A stretch of 64,000 nt of DNA from Panopea generosa (taxonomy: Eukaryota > Mollusca > Bivalvia > Adapedonta > Hiatellidae), in NCBI GenBank assembly GCA_029582155.1, contig CM055901.1, forward strand, positions 3,765,482 to 3,829,481. Reading direction: 5' to 3'. The notes beneath the pieces are model-generated. The model did not search any database, was not told the DNA's origin, and worked only from the letters and a program-made list of their open reading frames with translations. A program made the position numbers and the translations under genes. Below are positions 36,650-48,060 of the stretch, piece by piece (position 1 is the first letter of the stretch; every line of letters starts with the position of its first letter).

Positions 36650-37628
36650 GTCTTTTTATTTTATGCATTTACATACATCTTTTGTTGATTTTGACCTCAA
36701 TTCGCCATTATACATTATTGAATTAATAAAAAAATATAAAAGTGCATTTTTTTAGATCATTTTTTTTTAATTTAATGCACTACACTGAGTGAGAAACAGC
36801 CAGTTCATTAGAAACTGTCCCATATACGTGCTTTACAGCGCTTTGAGAGGATTGTCGGCAGCGGAAAATAAAGACTATAACAAAATTATAACAACTCTGT
36901 TATACGGACCTCACCATTTCCTCGTCTCATTTCTGAAATATGTCGTTAATGTGTCATTTTCTTAAAACCTGTGCTCTGTCGTTGAGTATTGGAGATATTT
37001 TTTTTCCTGGAAGCTTATCGAGAATGGAGAATTAACGAAGTCCCGACTAAGAGCCTAAATCGCTACAGGCTGCTTACGCCATTTTGTTTTACTGTCGTCG
37101 AGAATCAAAAATCAATATGACCAGGACATTAAAATCTTTATTCCAATCTTGGTCCGTTATTAAAAACCGAGCAGGTATTGAGAATCCCTGTGTAATACTA
37201 AACCCTCGGAAAAACTGCTAACGAGTTTTGCAGAGAGATCATGTGTTTTTTTTTGTACTGAACGGCTACCAATACAGATAGGTATTTACGTTAAACGTGT
37301 AATTACGCAGCGCAGTTCGCTTAATTATAATTATTGGCTCGGTTCTTACAACTGCTACCTGTGTATGTACAAGGCGACAGGATGTGATAAGGTGAGGACT
37401 GAAAGGAAGCAAAGGATTAACCCTTATTATATCGTAGAAAAACTCAGGCGGAAGCAGTAATTTTACGTTACAAGACAAAATTATCACATATTGCTCATCC
37501 GTTGGGATATATTCCGCTATTTAAGATGTTATGACCGAGTTGCTATCTCTCTATTTTACACGTTCTTTTTTATACACAATTCCCCATTTCTTCTCGATAA
37601 GTTTTGTTGGTAGGGATTTAACGCCATT
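36650..37628. other. Unique AT-rich DNA
   Basis: No gene or element recognised; a 73-codon minus frame (37266-37487) has no family signature. Confidence 0.4.
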
Positions 37629-37629
37629 T

Positions 37630-37932
37630 TAAATGCATTTCAGGTCATATATGGCATATCCAGTTTTACTGGAGGAGAAAGAACTCAGACTTATATTCGG
37701 ACCACCTCGCCAATTATCCTAATTAAGTCTTATACCGAAGGATGACGGAATTGGCCGAGTATGTACGATTGTTTAGACTTAGTCAGACTGAGTAGAACCA
37801 TCTTCTTTCCGCTAGTAACTGGAAACTTTCTCAAATAAAGATTTGGAGCGAGAAGGACTCGAACCTACGACCTTAGTGGTGAGAGATAAGTGATCTTGAG
37901 ACGACGCCTTAGACCATTCGGCCACGGAGGAC
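37630..37932 (-). mobile_element. SINE family A interrupted by an 82-bp insertion
   Basis: On the minus strand: head CTCCGTGGCCGAATGGTCTA, B box GGTCGTAGGTTCGAGTCC, body and tail TGACCTGAAATGCATTTAAAATGGCG. The body is split after CAGTCTGACTAAGTCT by foreign DNA (37693-37774) bounded by 6-bp direct repeats AGACTT at 37687-37692 and 37775-37780. Confidence 0.85.
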
Positions 37933-39057
37933 AAGTCCTAAAGAGGTATGTTGGTTCTCTAAATGTAATCGATTACGTGTGTGCCGATGTAAATGAACGA
38001 CGCATCTTTCACCGCTTTGTCTGCACCAGGTTATGATACAGGATATAATTACATGCAGTAAAATATATATTTAGAAACACTACCCACATTTGAAAAAAAA
38101 ATGTTTTTATTTATTTTTAAATGTCGGCTTGACTGCTACATTGGTTAGGTGTCACATTTCTTAAATTTTACTTTATTTCAAAAATGTAAACACAGCCCTT
38201 CTCTCATAGGCTCTGTGTTCACATTTCTAAAATACCCCCCCCCCCCACACACACACACACACACTTTTCTAAAATGTGATCACAACTCCTTCACATTTGT
38301 AACATAGCATTTTTCTGCACTGCTTCATGAACTGAGATTATCGCTGCTATAAGTTCAGAGTACACACTTCTAAAAAAAAACAAAAAAACATGGAAACAGT
38401 TCTAGAGGTTTTGTGTCTACATTTTATATAACTATATTTTAATGTTGCAATGTTTGATGCAGGACATCTAGAGGGATGAGTATTCCGGGTGGAGTAGGGT
38501 ATTTGCCTGAGCGTAAGAACCAGGAAAAATGTTTTTTGGGGTGGGGGTGGGGGCGTGGCTGAGGATGATAACGACATTTACACATATCAATGACCGAGGT
38601 TTAGAAGGAAATAAAATATGAAGTATGTTTAATATTGTAACGCTCTCTTTATTTAAAATGGCTGCTTTTAAATACGTACCCATAGTGGTATATACAAATA
38701 CACAGCATCTTATAGTAGTTTTGTCTATGAAAATACCATTGCGTCTATTCGTTTTCTATTTACATTAATTTTATCTACTCCTTTCTATCATGTGTGTGTG
38801 AAGATAAAGGTAGATAACGGTTATCAGTTTCAAGCGATAATCTCGCTATAATAATGTCCCTTGGTTCGAATATGTGCGTATGGTATAAAGAGTTCATGTC
38901 GGATCTTCATAAACATACAGACAAACAAATGAATTTCAAGGGATATTTTTCAGCATATAAAGCTGGTATTTTCCCCACAGTTAATATGTTAAAATAGCTC
39001 GTGACTCTTGCTCGCGATAAGAACGGGATAAGCACTATATGTCGTTGATTGTATTAC
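37933..39057. other. Unique AT-rich DNA with simple repeats
   Basis: C-run and (CA)n at 38236-38265, and a G-rich run at 38536-38555. Otherwise nothing recognised. Confidence 0.4.
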
Positions 39058-39127
39058 GACTCCATGGCAACGGTAGCGCGTCTGACTCCAGATCAGAAGG
39101 TTACGTGTTCGAATCACGTCGGGGTCA
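39058..39127 (+). pseudogene. tRNA-Trp pseudogene (70 nt, D-arm deletion)
   Basis: Matches the intact tRNA-Trp of this cluster but has lost two bases of the D stem (TGGCAACGGTAGCGC), with G7 changed to A and a T-arm change (TTACGTG). The anticodon loop CTCCAGA is preserved, and a T5 run follows. The leftmost clear member of the cluster. Confidence 0.75.
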
Positions 39128-39604
39128 ATATACATTTTTACAACTCAATACTTTTGAAGCTTTTGACAAATGAAAAATATAATAGAATAGAACCGTATGA
39201 AATATTAAAAGTGTTACATAATCATCATTACAAACCGTTTCAACGGGTACAGGCGATCCAAAGGTCCTGGATAAGTGGGCAAGTGTGAACTGTGTATAGG
39301 CAAAGAGGGTAATTACCGTTTTCAAATGCAAACAGTTTCAATACATGTTTACGTTTGATTTATTACCTTTACTTAATACCTGTATCGAGAAAAGAAAGTA
39401 AAAATTTGTTTGCAGTTGATTGCAAATAAACGGACGACTGTACCACTAGTATGTATTTATACATAATATGCCATTATAGATTTCAACTGAAATATAATTT
39501 AAGATGTAATTTTTATTATCATTTCTGAACGTAATCTGTATTCGGAAATCTTTTCATTATAAAAACTGGCTCAAACAACAGATGACTATATATAGAATAT
39601 ATAT

Positions 39605-39655
39605 GATTTCGTGGCGCAACGGTAGCACTTCAGATCAGTAGATTGCGTGTTCGAA
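39605..39655 (+). pseudogene. tRNA-Trp fragment
   Basis: GGCGCAACGGTAGCA is followed by TCAGATCAGTAGATTGCGTG and TTCGA, with the anticodon region deleted and the 3' acceptor side lost. Confidence 0.65.
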
Positions 39656-39659
39656 AAAT

Positions 39660-40868
39660 ATATTTTTAATTAATCAACATTTTATAAATCACTAACCAGT
39701 GAGAAAAGCCACGGGTAGTTTTGTAGTATATAATAACTCATATACAATGTCTTTGTATGAGTACATGCATAAGTATTTAAAGGGAGTTTATGGGAGAAAA
39801 ACACTATAAATGTATTAAAAATAAAATAAAAACAAATAAAATGAATCAAAAGCATCTCATTGTCATCAATAAATAAAAACCCAAATGGTTAAGTATGTAA
39901 TAACCATCAACATGTGACAAAATCGATGTTTAAATCGGAGTGCTAAACTTGAAACGAAAATTAAACATCACTTAAATAATGATTGACGACCTTAACGTCA
40001 TAATTCGGACTCTTTAGAAGATGAAACAATTTTACTACGTATACAAATGGTAAAACTGAAATAAATGAAATCACGTGACTCAATTAAAAAGTCACACAAA
40101 TGTTGAAATTTTAAGCGAGAAATCTATTTTAAGCATGCTTTATTGGGAAAACATGTTTTAGCCTAATTTAAAAAAGTACATATGAAACTGAACTTAAAAT
40201 AAGTATCATATTAACAATTCAAATTTAAATGAAAACTATGATTAAATTTTGCTCTTATTTATATGATATTTGGTTTAAAAAATTATCAGCTATACCCCAC
40301 CCACTTTTAAATTTTTTTTTAACAAATACATAAAAAAATATATGGGATAATTACACTTTTGTTAACTTAAGTTTGCTTAGGTCCAATGTAAGAATTTTCA
40401 GAATTTATTAAGAAAGGCATATGCTGCCGTGCATGCGTAAGACAAGTTTTCCATAGTTCATATTTTAATGTTATTAGAAAATGTTTGTATTTAATAACAT
40501 CAGAAAATGTTTTATGTTATGTTTTAGTTTAGACTGAGACTAATACATATCATCATACACTTGTACAACATTTTTAAAATAAACAAGAGTCATCTATATT
40601 ATGATTTTATACCACCTTAATTTATTCCTACCCCCTATTGTTTCTTGCCAAAAGTTGATAAAAAAAATATCGAAAAACAATGTAAAAAAAAAATGGACAT
40701 ATATAGTTCAATATATCCCTATCTTTAAGACTGCAACAAATATAATGATTTCTTCAAAGAAATACTGTTTTTTTTAATTTACTCACATGGAAATCTAAAA
40801 ACGTCCGAGCAAACATTCTTCTTTATCATCTTTGAATTAGTTTTGAGAAAATCCGTGTCGAAATTGTC
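39660..40868. other. Unique AT-rich DNA
   Basis: Very AT-rich; nothing recognised. Confidence 0.4.
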
Positions 40869-40869
40869 T

Positions 40870-41095
40870 GCGGCATTGTCACCATATGACCATTAACCTC
40901 TCACCGCTGAGGTCGCGGAATCAAGCCGCTCAGCTCAGCTATGTCCAAAACATTTAAGTGAGAGAGTTCGTCAATTACTTGTATTATGACAGTTGTTTTA
41001 TTCAGGTTTATTCTGAGGTCTTCCTCCACCAATAAATGTGGGATGTGTCATTTGTTTGTTAAGGGTTGAAAATGGCTCTAAACCATATAGAAATA
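40870..41095 (+). mobile_element. SINE family A, diverged head
   Basis: CCTCTCACCGCTGAGGTCGC, AGTGAGAGAGTTCGTCAATT, TTCTGAGGTCTTCCTCCACC and GGGTTGAAAATGGC occur in family order; the tRNA A box is unrecognisable. Confidence 0.75.
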
Positions 41096-41237
41096 GTTAA
41101 AACAAAATGAATACATACCACCGTGGCTAGTCGTTTCTGGGGGAAGCGGCGGAGGTAACGTTAGATGACGATGGAATAACGCTGAATGGTGGTGTGATCG
41201 CGACAAGCGGTAAGAAAACTAATATTAAAAAAAGATA

Positions 41238-41309
41238 TGACCCCGGCGTGATTTGAAAACGCAACCTTCTGAACTGGAGTCAGACGCGCAACCGTTGCGC
41301 CACGGAGTC
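41238..41309 (-). pseudogene. tRNA-Trp-like, probably inactive
   Basis: 72 nt with CCA anticodon (loop CTCCAGT), but T-stem and T-loop positions are changed (GCGTTTTCAAATCACGC), one D-loop base is altered (GGTTGCGC) and the anticodon stem begins TCTGA/TCAGA intact. A strong T7 terminator follows on the minus strand. It could still be transcribed. Confidence 0.65.
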
Positions 41310-41312
41310 TTA

Positions 41313-41540
41313 CTTGCCATCTAAGGTGTTGTCGTCTAACGTCCACTTACCTCTTACCGCTAAGGTCGTGAGTTCGAGACCAGCTTTATTGACAAATTAC
41401 TGAACACGTTTATCGGTTACTTGGGAATGATAGTGGTTCTATTTACATTTATTCTGAGGGTTTGCTCAACCAATAAAACAATATGAACTGGACATACACA
41501 ACATTTATCAAAATGCGTTACACTCTATTAAAAGCGATGT
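41313..41540 (+). mobile_element. SINE family A', subfamily with TGTTGTCGTCTAACG head
   Basis: CACTTACCTCTTACCGCTAA, GGTCGTGAGTTCGAG and TTTATTCTGAGGGTTTGCTC match A elements, but the 5' region GTGTTGTCGTCTAACG is specific to copies here and at 45.05-45.24 and 54.04-54.23 kb (minus). It begins only a few bases from the neighbouring tRNA-Trp-like locus. Confidence 0.75.
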
Positions 41541-42970
41541 TACAAAGATAACTTTTTTTTGTTTCTTTTAATTAATATCAATTACTCTACTCAATGAATG
41601 TATTATGATTGGACACAGAAGGGAAATAAATATAATATTCATTATGTTGGTGGATCAGATATTAGTGCGGAGAAGAGTCCAAGGGAAGATTCTTTTATGA
41701 ATAATCCTAAGACCATGAGTTGTCCAGTCCAAACTACCATTACACTTCGGTTGTAGTAAATGACACTGTCAAAAAACAATACAGTTTATTGTTTTATTAT
41801 AAAGATGATCAATTCTCTGATTCCTTTATTTTACACTCGTTCAAGTATAAAGAACATCATTTGGCTCGGTTTAGCATAGTCTTGGTCAAAAGCGACGCTT
41901 GCTTTTCTAAAAGACAACAAGCGCCGCATATCATCAAGACTAGGTTTAGCACTTACTTCACTACCTAGCTTGTCTTCGTGCAACCTTGTTCCATTATTTT
42001 GTAATTCGCTTTCCTAAAACGAAAACATATCATTTATGTTCTTTTCAATGTAAACTCAGGGAATTAAAGAGAACAAGGCATGGTATAGGAATTGTCACTT
42101 TCATTGCCGTTATAACATATTTTTACAGTAAAGATGCACAAAACGATCTGTCAAACATCCTGTCATAATAAGAGGATCTGCAATAGCTGAGGTTGTATTC
42201 GCATGAAGCACCCTTTCCTGTAATGGCTATCTGTCAATATACAAACTCAAATAAATTACAACCTTATTAAAAATGTCAAATATCTAACAGAAAGTATATA
42301 CCAAATTTAAATATAATTACAACATAACCACAATAACTACCTAATACTGTACATACAGTTTAAAATACCACATACACACCATGTTGTTTCTTTTGTACTT
42401 TACTTTGACCGAATTTAGGTGGGGATGGGGGTCTTATGAAAATATGTGTAAACAACGTAATAATTCGGCAAACGCAATGGCCTCGGATTGAGAGGACCTA
42501 CACTTGTATCACTTGTATACCGACTGTATCGCACGAGTTGACTCGTGCTCCAAACATTTGACTGAACAGTACACGTTTTCATTTACTTTAAACTCATAAT
42601 AAATACATTGGCTAGTGTAGACGGTATCGTTCAAATTTAACGACGTGTTAATTTCATGATATCATCCAAATAAACCATACTGCTCCTTTTGAAAATAAAT
42701 TTAACATCATTTATAACATAGAAACGGGTAGACGAATGTGAGGCATAAGTGTTGAAGACATTGTAGTTATGTCTAATTTGAAACGTTTAGCAACATTTGG
42801 TCATTAAATGTCAGTTAAAGGCAATACTTCTCGACAATGAGTATAATTGACGATTGGGCAGTAAATGTTTCATATCCTACGAACCCAACTTTGTCTATCC
42901 TGTTGTGCATGGTGTACTTCTACATTGGCGTGTATGTATAACAGAATCTTTATTGATTGAAAAAAATATT
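41541..42970. other. Spacer with inverted copies of cluster flanks
   Basis: Around 41600-41690 (TTGGACACAGAAGG...GATCAGATATTAGTGCGGAG) and 41935-41975 (TTTAGCACTTACTTCACTAC) it is the reverse complement of sequence found near 44840, 49950 and 53700-53880. The remainder is unique and empty. Confidence 0.6.
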
Positions 42971-43042
42971 TGACCCCGACGTGATTCGAACACGCAACCT
43001 TCTGATCTGGAGTCAGACGCGCTACCGTTGCGCCACGGAGTC
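42971..43042 (-). tRNA. tRNA-Trp (anticodon CCA), intact
   Basis: A 72-nt cloverleaf: acceptor GACTCCG/CGGGGTC with one T-G wobble, D stem GCGC/GCGC, anticodon stem TCTGA/TCAGA with loop CTCCAGA (anticodon CCA), T stem GCGTG/CACGT with loop TTCGAAT, discriminator A. The A box (TGGCGCAACGG) and B box (GGTTCG-type GTGTTCGAATC) are intact. No intron. On the minus strand a T7 run follows six bases downstream, a good Pol III terminator. Nearly identical to the vertebrate cytosolic tRNA-Trp as I know it. Decodes UGG. Confidence 0.96.
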
Positions 43043-43504
43043 TTGTTGGGTGTACAGTAAATTACAATGGTATTGATAACAAACAAAAGACGAAACCGAA
43101 ACTTGAGGGACATTTTTTAACACAGTTTATCAGTAATACCAGGAAGTATTGTCAGAACAAGATTGTTTAGATTGTAAAAAAACCTAGTGTTTTATGCATA
43201 TAGCAGTGTATTTTTAAAAAAATTTGTTAAAAAGTAGTTTGACCCCGAACACTCCTCGTGGCTCTGAAGTGGGCAATGCTACTGTAACGCCGTTAGGTCT
43301 TGATGCAACTATGTCTTTGCTGTGGTATTAATAAAAACCTGTTTGAATAAATACTGACCAAAAACTAGAACAAAAGTTGTACTATTTCAAATAATTGCAT
43401 CATGTTTTTCAGAAATATTTAATCGCGATCATTCTTGGTCAAATAGGCATTTTTTATAATATTCAACTGAGTTTTTTCCGGTTTCTGTGTCAGTATTATC
43501 CACT

Positions 43505-43548
43505 CAAAATAGATGAGGTACCTACTTTTCTTTACCTCATCTATTTTG
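43505..43548. repeat. Perfect 16-bp inverted repeat, 12-nt loop
   Basis: CAAAATAGATGAGGTA at 43505-43520 is the exact reverse complement of TACCTCATCTATTTTG at 43533-43548. The loop is CCTACTTTTCTT. Confidence 0.9.
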
Positions 43549-43970
43549 GGCGGATGTGGGGACTTATGTTTTACTTTCATTTTATTTCATCCAAACATAA
43601 AGCATTTATCATCTTATTTCAAGTCTGTTAATTAAATAACAAAGACATTATAGGAGTAGTACCGACAAGGCAAGGTTTTATTAGATCTAATTATACACAT
43701 TTTCATTCACACATGAACAGTGGTTGAAAAAAAATTATATTGCCATTATAATACAATGGCATTAATGTCACTTAACACTTTCATTAAAAAGAAATAAAGC
43801 TCAGTATATATCTCATGTATCATTGTCCAACACCACTGTCCCAAACATTCTGAATACACTCGTACACCGTGTCTCACGTTCCTATGACAACAGAAAATCG
43901 TCATTTCTGTAACAAAACAAAAATATGATTAATATCACATACATTTATTACAATTCTCAATTATTAAAAT

Positions 43971-43985
43971 GGGTGGGTGGGTGGG
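43971..43985 (+). other. G-quadruplex motif
   Basis: GGGTGGGTGGGTGGG: four G-triplets with single-base loops, the classic very stable parallel quadruplex pattern. Confidence 0.85.
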
Positions 43986-44493
43986 TACTTGTTACAAAGT
44001 GATGTGTACTCTGACTTGTCGAACTGTCGAATGACGCGAGATCGTTTCAAGTCAGTTGAAACGCACGAGAAAAATTGTTCCCGCCTATCAGCTTGACTGA
44101 GCGTCTTAGTTCAATCAATAACCGTGACCTCCATATAACAACTTCCAACCCGAAGATAAATATATATAATGTAAATAATGAAAACAACTTTTTGTTAAAT
44201 GCAAATATACCGAATGGAGAGTGGCTACACATGTGTCCCTTATATAATGACTCCACTATAATCTTGACCGAATATTGATATTACTTATACTATTATTTAT
44301 AATACATATTTTTTGAAAACTAGTAACTGAAAAATACTCACAATTATATTTATAATGTATATACTTTTAACTTATCATATAGACATTTATGAATCCGTAA
44401 ATAATGACGCAATGATTCGATATACGTATTACATTCGTTAAGTTTTGGATCAGTATTCAGTCAGCAATAGATATATAGATCTACAACAATAAC

Positions 44494-44565
44494 GACTCCT
44501 CGGCGCAACGGTAGCGTGTCAGACTCCAGATCAGAAGGTTGCGTGTTCGAATCACGTCGGAGTCA
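44494..44565 (+). pseudogene. tRNA-Trp-like, near-intact but with stem mismatches
   Basis: 72 nt, CCA anticodon and good A/B boxes. The acceptor has a T7-C66 mismatch but gains a T4-A69 pair, and the anticodon stem has an A-A mismatch (TCAGA/TCAGA). A T5 terminator follows. Possibly transcribed but probably not charged well. Confidence 0.65.
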
Positions 44566-45048
44566 AACTATTTTTCTTTGAAGTATAGCGTTAGTAAATG
44601 AAAGTATTGATATCACGCCATTTATTTGTCAATCTATTCGTTTTACAGTAAACAAGTGATAGACACAGTTATGTTTGTAGGTTATTCATTTGCAACGCGA
44701 ACGGGTGTAAAATAATTGATCATCTAAATCATAAAACAATAACTGACACATTGTTTTCTATATTGTAAATTATTACAATCGTAGTTTAATGGTTCGGGTG
44801 GACACCACGTTGTCTTAGGAATATTCGTTAAAGTACCTTCACATGGACTCTTCTCCGCACTAATATCTGATACATCAACACGATGAGTTTTACATAATTA
44901 TATTTTCTGTCTGTGGCCATTAATAATACATGTACATTCACTGAGTAAATAAATAGTAAACAATTAACAGAACCAAAAAATCAGTTATCCTTGTAACATA
45001 ATTTTTAAGAGGGTATAGCGCCATTTTCAAAAATAATGTATAAATACA
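44566..45048. other. Duplicated cluster spacer
   Basis: Shares blocks (AAGTGATAGACACAGTTATG, ATTGTAA.TTATTACAATCG, CTCTTCTCCGCA.TAATATCTGAT) with 49800-50330 and 53500-54030. No gene. Confidence 0.7.
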
Positions 45049-45049
45049 C

Positions 45050-45242
45050 TTCATATCATGTGTGTTGGTTTTTTTGTGGCCGAAACCCTCAGAATGAAAG
45101 TAAATAAAACCACTGTCATTTCACAAGTTACTGACAAACGTTTCCACCTATGTATTGATAGAGCTGGATTCGAACCCACGACCTTAGCGGTAAGAGGTAA
45201 GTGGGCGTTATACGACAACACCTGAGACAACTAAACCATGGA
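45050..45242 (-). mobile_element. SINE family A'
   Basis: On the minus strand: TGTTGTCGTATAACGCCCAC, CTTACCGCTAAGGTCGTGGG, TTCGAATCCAGC and ATTCTGAGGGTTTCGG. Same subfamily as 41313-41540 and 54036-54232. Confidence 0.78.
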
Positions 45243-45339
45243 GTACCAAATATACCATTGAAAGATTACAAAAATGACTATTAATGTACGTATTGCAATA
45301 CTGAAACAATTACAACTGTTGTGGAAGTTGTTCTTTCTT

Positions 45340-45343
<4 letters not shown>

Positions 45344-45389
<46 letters not shown>

Positions 45390-45470
45390 GTGAGTGAGTG
45401 AGTGAGTGAGTGAGTGAGTGAGTGAGTGAGTGAGTGAGTGAGTGAGTGAGTGAGTGAGTGAGTGAGTGAG
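45344..45470. repeat. (GA)n then (GAGT)n microsatellite
   Basis: (GA)n to about 45386, then GAGT repeats to 45470. The Thr-His-Ser-Leu frame on the minus strand is a translation of it. The paralogous site at 50380-50402 has only three to four GAGT units. Confidence 0.97.
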
Positions 45471-45699
45471 TCTTGTTTTATGCAAGACGGGTGTAGCTTC
45501 ACACCAAATGTTACGTCCTTGCAAATATATTACTTAGAAATGATTTTACCTCTTTATTTTTAAAAAAGTATAATGATGCAATGCTTTAAAATACATTCTA
45601 CTTTCGTTCTTGTTTCGCTTATCTGCAAAGTAAAAGTATAGTAATATATAGTGAAAGTGTTTCACCACTACCGCTGTAAAGTCGCCACGAACACAATAA

Positions 45700-45771
45700 G
45701 ACTCCGTGGCGCAACGGTAGCGCGTCTGACTCCAGATCAGAAGGTTGCGTGTTCGAATCACGTCGGGGTCA
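45700..45771 (+). tRNA. tRNA-Trp (anticodon CCA), intact
   Basis: Identical over 72 nt to the gene at 42971-43042. A T7 terminator begins a few bases downstream. Flanking DNA is nearly identical to that of 50639-50710, so these two arose by a recent segmental duplication. Confidence 0.96.
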
Positions 45772-46005
45772 TATATTTTTTTCTCAAGCAATACGCTTAT
45801 TTAAACACGAGTGATGTAAGGTAAAATTAATGAAAATTGACGCTTGTCATTTTAAAGATCAGACGACAATGTGCGAACTATAGCTCTCATTGGTCTTCCT
45901 GGTAAGGCGGATACAATAATTTGAAATGTTCGTACATCACTCAACTTCCGGTTTTGTATTTCGACTATTCACAATACCGCGATAACCATAAATACTTTCA
46001 TTAAT

Positions 46006-46076
46006 ACTCAATGACGCAACGGTATCGCGTCTGACTCCAGTTCAGAAGGTTGTGTGTTCGAATCATGTCTAGGTCA
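46006..46076 (+). pseudogene. tRNA-Trp pseudogene
   Basis: Acceptor 5' side eroded (ACTCAATGACGCAACGG), G-to-T in the D arm (GGTATCGCG), CCAG anticodon region retained, T arm GTGTG/CATGT and 3' acceptor CTAGGTC mutated. Its paralogue is 50935-51006. Confidence 0.8.
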
Positions 46077-46598
46077 AACTATCAATAAACCTTTTGTCAT
46101 ATACACGCCAAGGAACAAGCAGCAAAAGAAAATCATTGCCTTGTGAAATATATGGTACGTTATTTTTTTGTCTTTCCATTCTAAAATATAATTCAATGTC
46201 GTATATATACTCAAACTATACCGTCTACAATGATTTCTTTATTTGTTTAAATACGTATCTGCCTTAGAACATTTGGTAACGTATTCCCTCAAATCTCATT
46301 TAAAAATTTAAAAACGGCTATTAATGCACATGTATTTTAATACGGAGAGAATGAGAGAGAATGAGAGAGAGAGAGAGAGAGAGGGGGAATAACTGCGGCA
46401 GATGTAAATAATCTGCAACAGGACGGTGCAGGACCAACTGTCACGTCGTTCAAAATTCGAAACTCAGTAATAGATTTATAGAGGAAAAATTACATGCAAC
46501 GATATTTATTTTGAAAAGATAATGATGCAGTGCTATGAAAAACTATTCCGTCCTAGTTTTGTTTCAGTATTTTACCAAAACCTCTCAGAGAACATTAA

Positions 46599-46670
46599 GA
46601 CTCCGTGGCAAAACGGTAGCGAGTCTGACTCCAGATCAACAAGTTGCGTGTTCGAATCACGTTGGGGTTA
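46599..46670 (+). pseudogene. tRNA-Trp pseudogene
   Basis: CCA anticodon kept, but the D stem (GGCAAAACGGTAGCGA) and 3' anticodon stem (TCAAC) are disrupted and the 3' end is GGGGTTA. No T-run directly downstream. Paralogue: 51418-51468. Confidence 0.8.
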
Positions 46671-47255
46671 AAGTTTGTATTCATGAAATGTTTGTTTAGC
46701 ACTCCCTCACACTAATGAAAATGTAGTAAGTGTGGTGGCAAGAAACCCACAAGATGGTGACAGCCAAAACAAACAAATAAAGTAAGTCATTTATTTGTCT
46801 CCTAATCATTATATCATGTTTATACTTATTCTCTATCGTAAACAGTATTTTTCATCATGATCATTGAACAAGGTTTTTAAAAGACATGCTGGGAAAAGAA
46901 CATCGAAGGAAATAACGAGAGGTGTTTTTTAATATTTATATATTTGCAATATAAAGGATAATTTAAAATTGTTTACTTCTGAAAAGAAAATATTTTGGAG
47001 TATTGTTTTCTCGAATTTGACATTAGGTGTGAATTTAAAGGTGCACAACAACTAATCCAAATTTACAGGATATTTGTAAGAGTAACCTTCCTTACATTTA
47101 TCTAGACTTGTACTAGAACCATGCCAGAGTCAACCAATGGTACAGGTACAGGTGCAGATGCGGATGATTAGTGTAGTGACACCTGTGTTTCCCGTACGTT
47201 GGAGAAACTGGCATATTTATATCATTCTTCATACAACTGTTATTTCCTCTAGCAT

Positions 47256-47284
47256 ATCGGGGGGTGGGTGGGGGGAGGGGGTGT
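47256..47284 (+). other. G-rich quadruplex-prone stretch
   Basis: CGGGGGGTGGGTGGGGGGAG followed by GGGGGTG. It interrupts the duplicated CATATCG..GTGTAATAAGTC block, since the paralogues at 49109 and 52057 have only CGAGGGGTG there: a local G-run expansion in one copy. Confidence 0.8.
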
Positions 47285-47990
47285 AATAAGTCCAGCACAT
47301 AATTATGATAATACGTATGAGTTATTTTGTCTTGTTTGAGATTATCCTGTTTGTGAATATATCAGCATTAATTTCACCCCGATCGACAGAGACCCGTAAA
47401 GTTTTAACCATAATTTCCATGCACATGCGCACTCACTTTATAACTAATACTCTCTTATATATCTAATACCGCGATATACATATTACTGCTGTATAATAAC
47501 ATTGTCTCGAACATTCACAATTTCACAATTGGGGACAGTGTGACAATTGCAATGGATGGGTGCACTAAAGTACTGCACACCAGTAACAGTTCTTAGGAGG
47601 GGGTCAACTTTTTTGTGCATTTTTTTTAGATAAAACTAGAATCAGTACAAAAATGCAAACTTACTGTTTATGTTGTTTTAAATGTTTAATTGTAATTTTC
47701 ATACATAACTTGCTTGATACTACTTGAAATTATAGACCAGTACTAGTATTTTTTTTTCCGATGGCACAATTTCTCGCCGTCCGATTTACCGATTTGCTGT
47801 GAAATGCCTGTTATAGGACGGAGATACGCATGACTAAAACTGACGTGTGCATTTTTAAAGTCTAGATGATAAAGTTCTAACAATAATTCCTGGTATGCGA
47901 ATACAATATTTTTAAATATATATTCCTCAAGTTTTGGTTTCGTATTAAGTTTATTATCAATACCACTGTAATATCACGTATATTAAACAA

Positions 47991-48060
47991 GACTCCGTCG
48001 CAACGGTAGCGCGTCTGACTCCAGATCAGAAGGTTGCGTGTTCGAATCACGTCGGGGTCA
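47991..48060 (+). pseudogene. tRNA-Trp, 2-nt D-arm deletion
   Basis: 70 nt, otherwise identical to the intact gene; GTGGCGC is shortened to GTCGC, so the D stem can form only three pairs. Anticodon, T arm, acceptor and a T5 terminator are intact. A very young pseudogene, or conceivably still active. Confidence 0.7.

Larger units (their letters stand above)
43043..44493. other. Spacer
   Basis: AT-rich. Holds a 16-bp perfect hairpin (43505-43548) and a G-quadruplex motif (43971-43985), listed separately. No gene recognised; the overlapping frames near 44047-44278 are antiparallel and unsupported. Confidence 0.4.
45229..47800. repeat. Segmental duplication S1
   Basis: Collinear with 50339-52463: CATGGAGTACCA start, the intact tRNA-Trp with near-identical flanks, the decayed tRNA at 46006, the GA tract, the tRNA pseudogene at 46599, GTAAACAGTATTTTTCATCA, CAACTAATCCAAATTTACAG, GTGTAGTGACACCTGTGTTT, and the ending GATGGCACAATTTCTCG. 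Flanks of the intact tRNA differ by only a few substitutions over about 350 bp. Confidence 0.85.

Noticed and set aside
42895-43113. 72-codon minus-strand frame
   Set aside because: It runs through the intact tRNA-Trp gene; same for the frames at 45546-45791, 47877-48197 and 50497-50730.
43235-43310. Further tRNA-Trp remnant (TTTGACCCCGA)
   Set aside because: Only the 3' acceptor-like word matches; the rest does not align.
43511-43526. let-7-like microRNA (GATGAGGTACCTAC)
   Set aside because: Shares only TGAGGTA with let-7, the following bases differ, and the 16-bp stem is too short for a pre-miRNA.
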